Below are positions 10,893 to 22,893 of a DNA stretch of 64,000 nucleotides, piece after piece (within the stretch, counting starts at the first letter, position 1; each line of letters opens with the position of its first letter). The stretch covers positions 310,001 to 374,000 of the forward strand of contig CADCXA010000016.1 in assembly GCA_902806565.1 (NCBI GenBank), given 5' to 3'. The notes under the pieces are model-generated. The model ran no database searches and was not told where the DNA came from. It saw nothing but the letters and a program-made list of their open reading frames with translations. The DNA comes from Hypoxylon rubiginosum (Eukaryota; Ascomycota; Sordariomycetes; Xylariales; Hypoxylaceae). The translations under genes and the position numbers were made by a program.

Positions 10893-13800
10893 GCTCGGAG
10901 GTGCAGGTAAGGTCGGTCAACAGAAATAATTGCAGGGCTATGTATCTAATGGCGTTGGGGGTTGGGTATCTCGGACGATAAGTCTAATGGGTAATGGGTC
11001 AAGCAAATTCTAGACAAGAAATCAATGAGGAACAAGAAAGAGGCTCTCGCTCTGGGGAATTTAGAGCTGTGAGAGCTGAGGCTGCGAAGATCGAAAATCG
11101 ACAGTAACGGGGGACCCAGGAGGGAGGACTGGACGTTGCAGGTTCGACGAAACAAAGCGAACAACCTAAAATTCGATGGGTCGGTCGGAGGTAGAGAGTT
11201 TAGGGACTTTAGGGACTATCGATTTAGGGGGGGTTAGGCACGTCAGGGCACTACGAAGGGCCCAGCAGCCCAGGTGGTTTAGCTGGGGCCTGGGGCCTGT
11301 TAAGTCAAGCTACATGTACCCTAAGCCAGGCTAGCCAAGGGGTACTTCGTATACATCGAAGCCTTCTCGGGTACTTTTCCAGGCTGTGCCCCACCCGAGT
11401 ACGGGGTGGTCTTTTTCCTGTTACTTATAGAAATTTTATACAATAAAAAATTGGAAGCTAGCATTTCTTCCCCTTTTCTCCTTGAGGTCCTGAAAACACA
11501 AGTCTATTTCTTTATATTCTATATTCTTTGAAAATACAGATACTTGATAAAACATGCAATTGTCTATTTATATTTGCAAAGTACCGAGAGTGCTACTACA
11601 CACACATACATTAGTACACTTCTATTCTATCCGACTCCGTAGGGGATGTAACCAAGATGGGATTGTGGTATTGTGGCATTGTGCCAATGATGTCGCTACC
11701 AGAAGCCACTCATACTTGGTGCGTGTCCTGTCAATCTCAGCTCTAGTTTGTCTTGGCTCCGTGTTGATGAGTGTTAGAATAACGTGATACATGAACGATA
11801 TTTCATATAGTAATTGGATCTTGCGTAGTCTGGTTCTCTCCACCATGTACCCATTGCATGCATTATAACAGGTTGGACAACTAGGCTAGGTCCCGAGTCT
11901 AAGGTAAGTTTACCCGTATACAGCAGTCCGGCGCTGCTAGTATCCATGGGACGGGACCCTTCGTACTTGCTCGTGACGAATGGATGACGAGTGCCGAATG
12001 ATTTTCTTCTACCTATGTATGTATATATGCAGAAAGTCAGAACAAGCATAAAATCCCTCTCGTAATGCTGAGGCTGACAAGAGATGCAAGAACAATACGA
12101 ATTTCGAGACATAAAGGGCAGAGAATCGGAGTCAACCCATCCCGAGAGCCCAGATATGATCTGCATATAACTAACGTAGCCAGCGTAGCCTACAGTTTGC
12201 TGCATTGCTAGCCAAGTCTGGGTAGGCTGGTAAGTAGGATGACTAGGAGATACTATATGTAGACAGTTAGCTTCACCTTCATTCATGTATTTTGCATCGC
12301 GTTATGTATATTGTATTGTACTACTTACTTCGTAAACATGCTACCTACACGTGCTACACATAGGGCTGCTCGCTTACCTTTGTATCCAACATTCATGCTA
12401 GCGTTACCTGTCTCTGCCTCCCTTGCCTCCCTGCCTCCGTAGCGTGTGTAGCACATACATATGTGCGGTTAAGAAGCTTAAAAAATGTTCCTTCGTGTTT
12501 CCTGTCACGGCAGCATGGCTAAGACCACGTTCGCTTGCAAGCGCCGCTAGCTAACCGCTAGGGCTTGTTATCACATCTCGTCGGCGGTCATGTCTCACGA
12601 GTACATACTATGTCAAATAAAATTTCAGCTTCGGACCGTGAGACCCTCACCAGCTTGCGCGGGCCTATTAGTCGCTGCCAATAGTGCTTCAGCGCAGCCA
12701 CCAATTGTGTAGCCGGTCTCTGTCGCCAACCTCGAATCGTATGGTGTCATTTATACTCTAGGACTTGGCACCGAGACCGAGCCTCTACCAGCCATCTCGT
12801 TTCATTTCCCCTTTTTCAGCTGGGGAAACCTATGCTAGAAGAAGACAAACCAACCGATCGTCTACCGGGCCCCTCGGAGACTAACAGGGACGACCGCTGA
12901 AGCCTTTGTCGGTTCACGAAACAGCCTCAATATACGCCCTGTATACTAGGGGAAACCACGTTTGACAGATCTGACAGTATACATGAGACCAGGAGAAGTA
13001 CAAGACGGTACAACCAACTGTCAAAAACCTCACGTGTTTTGCTGTCCGCTGTCCGCTTTTCTCTTTCGCTATTTGTTTATTTGCGGCTCTGACTCCGTAG
13101 CGTAGCTCGGCTGGCGGTTTGAATGGCGCCCACCGCCGAGATAGGATCTACCTATCTAGATCATGTTGTTTCAACTCATCTCTTCAAGTCTTTTATAAGT
13201 TAGAATGCGGGGTGTATGGAGTTGCCTGGAATCTCGCCGGTAACTATAATGATATGCTTTTTCCCATGGCCCCCGCGATAGGTATTGCAATCTTCTTTTT
13301 CTTTTTTTATCACGACTACATACTATCATTTCTGGATCTCCGCTAGTGATTACTCAGATTGTCGTTTCGTAAGTTATCTTCTTAATAAAGCGTCTCGTCA
13401 GTCTCTTGAAACTCCCCAAGAAATTTACGATATGACTGAGATTCGAGTGGTTCTGACCTGTTGTGTAAAGTCAAGATTGTACCTTATTTAACGCCTGCCT
13501 CGCTACTTTCGCTGTAGCAGTAGCTAAAAGTTACATGTACTATTAGTAATATATGTAAGTTACACTGGATACTAATAAAAAATTAGTTGAAATGTTTCCT
13601 GCTAAGCGCGGACGGCATTTGGGATTGTCGGCCTTTCGAGTCTCGTATTCATCAATTCTATTCAAGGGCTGGCCGAAGGTCACCATTCGAGTCTCCGGTC
13701 TCTGCAACGGTTGGGACTTGGGTAAACACGAGGGCGGCCAACCACTTTGGCCTACTTTGGCTATGTACCTGGGATATCTGTACCGACACATACAAATGAG

Positions 13801-14640
13801 GTAGACAAGATACTTAGTGCCAAGTAGAATGTATGCATGTTGATGACGTAAGGCGTAAGGCAGGGTGGTTCACCATAGTAACGGGCAAGCAAGCCAAGCC
13901 CCTTTCCTGATTCCTTGCTGTGGCCAGTTACTTTTTGTTCTTCTTCATCACGTCTTTTCTCTTTTGCTGCTACTCCGCCTCAACTCAAATCGTCTCTCGA
14001 ACCCTTCGCGAGTCCAGGGGTTCTTTATTCCTTCGCTAGAATTTGCGTTTCAAACCGTACCCTCGTTTTAATACCTTCGCTTTAATTAGCAACGATATGC
14101 GCATTCGCTGAAAAGACGTCGAACATCATTTTTTCCCCCTGTACGAAATTGATGAGATCGACCTGGAGCTAAGAGGGGAGGAAAACTCGATTAGCTAAGC
14201 CTTTTTAAAATAGTGGCGCCCAGTGTTACCCTTTGCGACCCGCTACTAGCTCGTAACTCTCCAAGCTTACGGGACATTCAACAACACCTGCATCTTGTTT
14301 GGTGATGTGTTTATCCTGTTGATGCGCATCTGAGCAGACGACTTTTGGCGCATGATTGAACCGTGGACTAGGACCGTGGACTCAGTCATTCTGTCGTAGG
14401 CGACGGGGAAACTGGCATGAAAGTTGCATCGCAGCAGCATTCGTAGCCTTGTATCTCCCAACTCCTTTTTCTTGTTATGCTTTTATTAGCACGACGACTT
14501 TAAGCTTTTAGAGTCGCTATTAAGGCAGGGATCCTCTTTTTCCTCGTGCCTTGCAGTTGACTTGGAACTTGAGACTTGGTCAACTTGTCCAACTTTCAAT
14601 TCTCCGTTGCCAACCACAACAAACCAAGTGAGTATAGAAG

Positions 14641-14657
14641 AAAAAAAAAAAAAAAAA
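14641..14657. repeat. Homopolymer A17 in leader of chitin synthase
   Basis: Seventeen consecutive A about 260 bp before the start codon. Poly(dA:dT) tracts of this size often exclude nucleosomes in fungal promoters; that role is inferred. Confidence 0.7.
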
Positions 14658-14914
14658 TCTCGCAATTCATCTGCGACACAGTCCAATTCCTCCATACATA
14701 ATTGTTGCATATCTTTTCTTACCATGCTCAAAACATAGCAATTCCCATCCTCCGCAATCCCTGGGTCCACGCGCCCCCTCGGTCAAAACGGCGGCTGTCC
14801 GTGCTTTTGCAGCCGTCGTTTCTAAATCGATACTTTCGTCCTCTAAAACTTACCATATATACTCCCTCCATATCTACATTTTGATCTTTTTTATCCAATT
14901 CCCCGAAAACAACC

Positions 14915-17900
14915 ATGTCGCTTCCTGAGCGGCCTGGGCCTGCCAGCCCCTCGTATGAACAGCGAACTTCGTACCGACGCTCTGTGTCGAGACGTAGTCG
15001 CCCGGCAGACATCGAAACTGGTAGTTACTATCCCGTGCCCGGACGGAGAATGTCCTCCCACCAACGTGTGCCATCAGGGACCTCTTTCGCCGAAACGATT
15101 CGAAATCCTAACGGAGCGACGGATAAATCACCTCTCTCTCCCACTGCCGTCGAAAGTGTTCCTGCTGGTGTGCCTTCGCGCAAGCGCAGTCTTATAAGAC
15201 CCGAAAGAAACAGAATTGACAAGGACCACCCGAATTACCATTACCGACAACATGCCGCCAACATGGACACGCTTCCGTCTTCCACGGGCAACGATCCTGT
15301 TTATGAAGATGTCGAGGAAAGGACGGAATTATCCGCGGAACGGACGATTGATGCTTCGCCAGGTAGTTCCCCGCCTCGAAGACACGGTAGTGGGGATAGC
15401 GAGAAACCAAAACCCAAGGTATCCCATCGAAGGCGGCATGGAGGTGGCGGCTCCAAGATATCCAAATCTAAATCCAAATCCTCCAGGGATGCTAAACGGC
15501 GTAAGCCGCAGGAGACGATCAGCCCGCCGAGCGTTTGGAACGTATATTGCGCTATCGTCACCTTCTGGTGCCCTGACTTCATCATAGCTTGCTGTGGCTT
15601 CCGTTCCAAAGCGCAGAGGAGAGCCTGGAGGGAAAAGATGGGTCTTATTAGCATCATCTTGTACATCATGGCTTTCGTTGGTTTCTTGACCTTTGGCTTC
15701 CAGCAGACCGTCTGTGCCTCCCCCGGTGTTCGTCTTCACGTCAACGATGTGTCCGACGGTTATATGATATTCCACGGTGTTGCCTATGACCTGACGAGAT
15801 CTGGTCACCCCCCGGCGGATGGCATTCCGCTCAAGCAAGATGGAACATACGCTAATATTCTATATGATACACCTACCAAGTATGGCGGGATGGATGGCAG
15901 TTTTCTCTTTCAGAATGTCAACGGCAAATGCAAAGGGCTTATTACTCTAGCGGACGGCTCAGACGTGCCCCATGATTCTGGCGACTCGGACGAGCTTGCC
16001 TGGTACTTTCCCTGTACGGCAGTCAACCAAGACGGATCATCGCAACCGAATTTTACGTGGCCGTACTACACCGGATACGCGTGCCACACTACCCAGGAGG
16101 CCAGAGACACGTTTTATCTTCAACTTCATGGCACTGGTGACGTGTTTTACACCTGGGACGATATCAAAAACAGTTCGCGCAATCTAGTTGTGTATTCCGG
16201 CAACGTCCTTGATCTTGGCCTGCTCAATTGGTTTAACGAAGACGAGGTCAAGATTCCAGATCGGTTTAAGGAGCTGAGGGACGAGAGTTCTACTGCCAAT
16301 AAAGCAGTTCGCGGTCGCGATATTACTCGTGCGTTCCAAAGATCGGCCGATAAACAGGTAGCCGAATGTTTCGAGGAGATAATCAAGGTCGGCACCGTTG
16401 ACACGGATACGGTTGGATGTATCGCGGCTCAAGTAGTCCTTTACGTTTCCCTGATCCTAATTCTTTCGGTTGTGGTAGCGAGGTTTGGGCTGGCTTTGGT
16501 ATTCCAATGGTTCATCAGTCGGAAGTATGCTGCCATCAAGACCTCCCAGACTGCAAACAAGAAGAAGCGAAATCAACAGATTGAGGACTGGACCGAAGAC
16601 ATCTATCGTGCGCCCCCTCGTATGGCCGGAGATATTGGTAGCAGCTACATGGGTTCTGATAGGACTAGCAAGCGTACTAGTACTTTCCTGCCCACTACGT
16701 CTCGATTCTCGGCGGTTTATGGTGCTGATAGGAACCCCCGACGGCCGCAACCGACGACCATGGCGAGCCAGGCTTCGACCGGGCCTCTACTTCACCCTAA
16801 CTCCATGTACAAGCAAGGCAATGATAGCAGATCTAGCATGCTCCGTTCTGACCCTTACGGGAGCACGGCGAGCCCAATTGACGGCTACGGACCCGCTGGA
16901 TTTATTCATGAAGCTGTGGTGCCTCAACCTCCGTCGGATTATCAGCCCTTCGGATTTCCGTTGATCCATTCCATCTGCCTTGTCACAGCTTATTCCGAAG
17001 GAGAGATGGGCATTCGCACTACGCTCGACTCTATTGCCATGACCGATTACCCCAACAGCCACAAGGTCATTCTCGTTATTTGCGATGGAATGATCAAGGG
17101 TAAGGGCGAAGCCATGACGACACCCGACATTGTGTTGGGCATGATGAGGGACCATACTATGCCTCCAGAGGATGTTCAGGGTTTCTCGTACGTGGCTGTG
17201 GCGAGCGGTTCGAAGCGCCACAATATGGCTAAGGTGTATGCTGGATTTTACGACTACGGTGCTAAGTCCGCCATCTCGGTAGAAAAACAGCAGAGGGTTC
17301 CGATGATGCTGGTGGTGAAATGCGGTACCCCCGACGAAGCTACCAAGTCGAAGCCGGGCAATCGAGGCAAGCGTGACAGTCAGATAATTCTCATGTCATT
17401 CTTGCAGAAGGTAATGTTCGACGAGCGCATGACGGAACTCGAATTCGAGATGTTCAACGGCCTATGGAAAGTGACGGGTATTTCTCCCGATTATTACGAG
17501 GCCGTACTCATGGTCGACGCCGATACCAAAGTCTTCCCTGACAGTCTGACACACATGCTCTGCGCCATGGTTCGCGACCCCGACATCATGGGCCTGTGCG
17601 GCGAGACGAAGATTGCGAACAAGAGGCAGAGTTGGGTTTCGGCCATCCAAGTTTTCGAATATTTCATCTCTCACCATCTGTCCAAATCTTTCGAATCTGT
17701 CTTCGGAGGTGTTACGTGTCTTCCGGGTTGTTTCTGCATGTACCGCATCAAGGCCCCCAAGGGTGCCCAGAACTATTGGGTTCCTATACTGGCTAACCCG
17801 GATGTCGTCGAGCACTATTCCGAGAACGTGGTTGATACTTTGCATAAGAAGAATCTGTTGCTCCTTGGAGAGGATCGTTACTTGACTACTCTCATGCTTC

Positions 17901-18645
17901 GAACCTTCCCCAAGCGTAAGCAAGTATTCGTCCCTCAAGCGGTATGCAAAACTACTGTTCCCGACGAGTTCAGTGTTCTACTTTCCCAGAGACGAAGATG
18001 GATTAACTCTACGATCCACAACTTGATGGAGTTGGTTCTCGTCAAGGATCTCTGCGGTACCTTTTGCTTCAGTATGCAGTTCGTGGTTTTCATCGAGTTG
18101 ATTGGTACTCTGGTCCTACCCGCGGCTATTGCGTTCACCTTCTATGTTGGTAAGTTGATTTGATGCTCTTCAAACTCGAGCCTCGTTATACTAACGTGAT
18201 TTTAGTCATATCCTCGATTATAGGTCCAGTACAGGTCATCCCGCTAATACTCCTCGGGTTAATTCTTGGCCTACCTGCTGTTCTCATTATTGTCACCGCT
18301 CATTCGTGGTCCTATGTTGTGTGGATGTTGATCTACCTCTTCTCACTCCCAATTTGGAATTTCGTTCTCCCAAGCTACGCCTTCTGGAAATTTGACGACT
18401 TCTCGTGGGGTGACACGCGGAAGACGGCTGGCGAGAAGACGAAGAAGGCTGGTATCGAATACGAAGGCGAATTTGATAGTAGCAAGATTACTATGAAACG
18501 TTGGGCCGAGTTTGAGCGAGAACGCCGCATCAAGGACAACTACTGGGGATCTCGAGAGAGTGTTGCAGGCGGGAACTGGACGGCTCCCGGGCCGAATACC
18601 GCGGCGTATCACCATTACGACGATCAGTACTATTCAGATGCATGA
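14915..18645 (+). CDS. chsD: Class IV chitin synthase (Chs3-type)
   Basis: Two exons, 14915-18149 and 18206-18645, giving 1224 residues. The 56-nt intron (GTAAGT...CTAACGTGATTTTAG) falls inside a C-terminal membrane segment. The enzyme is a plasma-membrane processive glycosyltransferase that makes chitin from UDP-N-acetylglucosamine. Residues 1-205 are basic and disordered. Membrane segments lie near 210-260 and 505-530, flanking a cytochrome-b5-like fold region ([27 protein letters not shown] sequence). The catalytic domain has VDAD at 867-870, EDR at 986-988 and QRRRW at 1025-1029. More membrane spans lie between about 1050 and 1160. This order, without a myosin motor, fits division 2 class IV (yeast CHS3, Aspergillus chsD, Neurospora chs-4). 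The Skt5-like activator gene is its divergent neighbour. Everything needed for activity is present. Confidence 0.95.
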
Positions 18646-21600
18646 GGGCAGAGACTAGTTTGAGTATTACGAAAAGGTATTTGTTTGCTATATATAGGAA
18701 TCGGTCTTGTTATGGGAACGGCGTGTGTATGGCGGCTGTCGTCACTATAACCTTCAAATCCTACAACGTTAGGATTCAATCGGCATAGGTCAGAGAGTAA
18801 ATGTATAGAAGGAACAGGGGCACTCGGCGTCATTCAGCTTTTACCTTGCACATAGCTAACTAGGTTCATACCTATAAATTAATTTGACGGAGTATACATA
18901 GCCCTCTCTGTTGGGCTCCAGGCCCGTGCTCGCCTGATGACACATCCGCTTCTCCTTACGTCTGTGTAACATCCTAGGTATTTACAGTGCTGATATCCCG
19001 CAGCATTCACATGCGGAGGTGCTTATGTGACACGGCAATGGCCGGTTCGCGTAGCGGGATTAGACGGGCAAGACATTCATGGGGACTGGGGAGCTGAGCT
19101 CGTGCTCCGGCAGTCAGCCACGGAGTTTTCTCTAGTGCGTGGAACTCGGAGGGGGTGTATGACGAGATCTTGTACACTTGTCTTGGAACGTGGCAAGCGT
19201 GCGAAGGTTTTGAGGTAACAAGACACATGTAAATCCGGAGGTGCCTAGATCCTAGATGGAGACTCCCAGGAGGACGGCTTGTTTGCTTGCTTGAGACGGA
19301 TGTTGGTCGTTGAAAGCACAACAGGTAGCAAGCATAGGACGAGTCGAATAAGACACAGGACAAGTCTCTCTTCATGATATATCTCCACCATATTCATATT
19401 ATGTAACTGGATCTCTCGAGCTGCTGATACAATGCCATAGTTCCTTCGACCTTTCTTTTTTTATAGAATAAGATAGAAACCCTGCAAGCAAGCATGATTT
19501 GGTCTCCACAGAGCCATTAGCCATATCTGTTGGCTATGTCAATGGGCTCCGACCAAGCCACGCACTCGTCTCGACGTAGAAAGTATCTTCGGATGGAGGG
19601 TTTGCTAATAATAATCTGGTTAGAGCCGTTAGCGTCCACTACGCGCACACGGCGTGCTCCGTAATGATCTGATGCATCAGGCGAATTCGATATAGGTAGC
19701 CGGAAAGGGGCATATTTTCATGACTCCCTTCCCCCCAGATCGAAAGCTCTGATTTATCATTAGAATAGGCAATCAAGTTGGCAAACCTTACGGCCAGCAT
19801 TATATCCATGAACTTCCAAGGCTGCGAGGAATGAAGGTTGGTAAGACGGATCGAGAAGCTGTCAGCTTAGCGTTGCATGTTGCAGCTCCCCAATGAGAAA
19901 TACCCAAGCGTCAGGAAAAAAGCTAACGAGGTGTAAGGATGCGAGCAGCCACTTTTAGAAGCCCATCTCCGGTTCGAGCTAATGTTGCAACTTCCCGTAT
20001 CCGCCTCGAGTATGACAAAGATGACTCAAGGAAGAAACGGAAGAAGACATCGAAAAAGAAAAAAGAAAGGAGAAAGGAGAAAAAAAGAAGGAAGGAAGGG
20101 AAACCAGGAGTCAGCTCCGGTCCCAAATTAGGCCAACCAGCTGCCGAACGAGTAGTCAAAATAGATTGACGATGTGAACACGCCGGCGCAATATTTTTTT
20201 ATTTTTATTTTCGGCGGCGTCAAAACCGATCATGCTGTGCTTGTACCACCGTCGATTGGTGGCGTAGGGGGGGAAAGCCTCTCGTAGGAAGATTTGCCGG
20301 AAACCGCGTTGCCTCACGTAGCCCACGATAGAAAAAATTTGATGATGGGCTTGTCTGATCTTCGCAGATCAGCGGTTTTCGCCCGCACGCCCGCATTTCT
20401 TGGACCGCGGCCCGCCCGCGAAAGAGTCTCAGCAAGTATATATGTACCAGCGATACTGTTGGTTGCAAGTTCACAACGCCCACACGCCTACACGCCCACA
20501 CGGTCCTCGCTCGAGGCTCGGGTGTGGGGCCTTTGCCGGGCCGTGATTTCAGGAGAGCCTGTCTCTCCATCCCTTCCCCATTCCCCATTCCCCAGCGCCG
20601 TAATTCTTGGTATCGATATCGAGCAGAAATAGCCTCAAGTTTTCTTTTGTTTTTGTTAGAGGTCTCGCTTTTCTTTACCCACCTTGTCTATTCGGCCCTC
20701 TCCCATCTCGGCACGAAAGTTCGGCTTGTAACTTGAAGGAAAGCCTTACCCAGGTACTCCTTCGGCGGTGAGTTTTGGAGAAGAAATTGTGGATGTTGTG
20801 GGGGTTCATCTCCGTTCCCATGGGCACCCCCGTGCGAAGAACTACAGTAGAGAGGAAGAGAGGAAGAGAGATTCGACCGAGCGGAACGGGAACGGTGCGA
20901 ATGCTATTTCCACTATCGAGCAAGCCTCATCCCCCCGGTTGTCTCACTAAGCAAAGACATCTAGCCTTGGTAGTTGATATCATCATCACAATATTGAGGG
21001 CTGACTTGTCACTAAGAAGCCACAGGTTCACCGGTTATGAGAAATGAGGGTTCGTAGGGGAGAAAAAAACAATGGCGGTGTCTCCATTTTACCTATTGCA
21101 TTGGTTTTTTTGCACCGCACTGCACTGTACTGGCAAATGGTTCATACACACGTACAACGGCTTGCCAGGATTAAAGTGACATATCATAGTTGAAATTTGA
21201 GAGATTGAGAAAAAGGAGGCGGCCAAGTCCCAAGTCCCAAGGCTACTCACCTACATAAGTGTATCGGTATGACGCTTTCGAAGATAGGGAGACGGTAGAA
21301 GGCCGAATAGGGGAGAGGTGGGAGAGGTGTCATGTAGCAGGTAGCAGGTAGCAGGGTAGTAATGCACAACTGCTGTCGAATCCCAGTGATCCGGCTTCCA
21401 CCCAAACCAGCCACGAACCGTTCCTAGGTTTACGAAACGAAAAGGATTACCCTGTTAGGCGACAGGTCAAGTTGACGTGTAACACCTGGCAAGTAGTGGA
21501 GGTTAAGATGACAAAGACAAAGACATAGGATAGAAAAATGTATTTTGTTACTAGAATCTTGATAGTAGAGCACTTATATTCGTACGTGTGTGGTGTGCCT

Positions 21601-21648
21601 ACTATGTATATCCACGATGTTAGCATGAATATGTATCACATAGAATGT

Positions 21649-21670
21649 ATGTGTATATGTGTATATGTGT
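21649..21670. repeat. Microsatellite, GTGTATAT-type
   Basis: Alternating TATGTG/TATATGTG units; simple repeat without coding potential. Confidence 0.7.
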
Positions 21671-21923
21671 GGGTTAGCGTTATGTATATGTAAGTCATGT
21701 AAGTCATGTTAAAAAGGTCCAAAAATGGCTCTTATTATTTACGACCACTACCCGCCACTGCCCTTTCATCCTCCCCTCCAAAATCCACCACATTTTGTAA
21801 CCCCCACTGCTACCATACCTGTCACCTAAAGGAATCAGTGGGTAAGGTAGATACCACATTACAGTACCTGCTTTAGGTGCTTTACGTTAACTAGCAGACT
21901 AGGTGGGCTATTAGGGTGGATTT

Positions 21924-21950
21924 GGTGGGTGGTGGGTGGTGGGTGGTGGG
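21924..21950. repeat. Tandem repeat, 7-bp unit GGTGGGT
   Basis: Nearly four perfect GGTGGGT units. The G-runs are spaced so that a G-quadruplex on the plus strand is possible; that is inference. Confidence 0.75.
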
Positions 21951-22142
21951 ATAACCAAGTACCTAAGCCCTTTGAGAGCGTGAGAGCCTGACAATGCCCT
22001 GTAAGGTTGCCTGTAAAGGTGGTTGATTAATGGTTGATTAATGGTGGCGTAGTCGTAATGGTTGTAATCAGGTAATGTTCGTCCGCTCTTTCGCAACTTT
22101 CTTCTCCACCCCCAGCGTGGCCCGTGTGATTCTCCATCCATC

Positions 22143-22193
22143 CACAGCTCACAGCTCACAGCTCACAGCCCACAGTCCACAATCCACAGTCCA
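22143..22193. repeat. Tandem repeat, CACAGCT units degenerating to CACAGTC
   Basis: Three CACAGCT copies followed by imperfect CACAGCC, CACAGTC and similar units. Confidence 0.7.
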
Positions 22194-22222
22194 GTCACCA
22201 AAGCCTGACCCATTTCTTATCT

Positions 22223-22266
22223 CATACACATACATACATTCGTACATACATACATTCATACCTACA
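22223..22266. repeat. Microsatellite, ACAT-type
   Basis: Imperfect (ACAT)n with interruptions TTCG and TTCA, upstream of the WD40 gene. Confidence 0.7.
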
Positions 22267-22585
22267 TTATCGATCGGTAGGTAGAGACCAGTGCGCAACT
22301 CTTAGACTCCCTCTACCTTATGTAGGATACCTTTGATGAACCGGCCGGAGATATATAAAGGATGTAACTGCACACTGCCTGGAAACGCTGCGCAATATAC
22401 TCCTCTTCCTTCGTCTTTCCCCGAGTGCGTTTCCAACCTTTCTCGAATCGGCCTCGATCGGTAGGTCTCGACCCCGGAACTGTACCCGTTACCCAAGGGA
22501 CCCAAAGGACCCAAGGGTAGGCAGGCTTACATAGTAGAAGTAGACTTATACAGCTACAACCTGCGAACCCCCGAAACAACAACTG

Positions 22586-22609
22586 CCTGGACCTGGACCT
22601 GGACCTAGA
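22586..22609. repeat. Tandem repeat, 6-bp unit CCTGGA
   Basis: Three perfect CCTGGA units and a fourth CCTAGA. Confidence 0.75.
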
Positions 22610-22893
22610 CAGCCGCATACTAAAAACTATCGTTGCCTTGGGCCACGCTTGGCGCCCTTGTTGAAGATCAGCCATCTACCCGTCCCATCTACAATACGTG
22701 GGATACATCGCCGATACATCGCTACCTCGTAACCTTTAACCTTGCCCTATTTCCCCTACTTCCCCTACCTCCCCCAGCTACCCCCTGGCCAATAGGATCA
22801 AGCTGCACCACAGACAAAAAGGAAAAGCAACACCCCCAATCCAAGGCGGTTAGGCTCGACCTTAGCAAATGACTTGAATCACCTCCAACAACG

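Larger units (their letters stand above)
10617..14914. other. 4.3-kb spacer between SKT5 and chitin synthase
   Basis: Shared upstream region of two divergent cell-wall genes. It holds a 7-bp tandem repeat (10865-10892), a 17-A run (14641-14657), and a pyrimidine-rich leader from about 13900. A very short upstream ORF (ATG CTC AAA ACA TAG, about 14723-14737) precedes the chitin synthase start. No protein-like ORF was recognised. Long 5' leaders or unannotated non-coding transcripts are possible. Confidence 0.5.
18646..22893. other. 4.2-kb spacer upstream of WD40 gene
   Basis: No convincing gene. A 76-codon Lys/Arg-rich frame at 19939-20169 is the by-product of a purine tract (about 20030-20105). 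The right third is crowded with short tandem repeats, listed separately. The last 600 bp are pyrimidine-rich, as expected for a 5' leader. Confidence 0.5.

Noticed and set aside
11774..12286. Minus-strand ORF of 170 codons
   Set aside because: Longest frame in the 4.3-kb spacer, but the amino-acid order looks random, it lacks any family pattern, and no neighbouring exon was found. RNA-seq would decide.
19939..20169. Lys/Arg-rich ORF of 76 codons
   Set aside because: Generated by a purine-rich tract; no domain and no splice partner.
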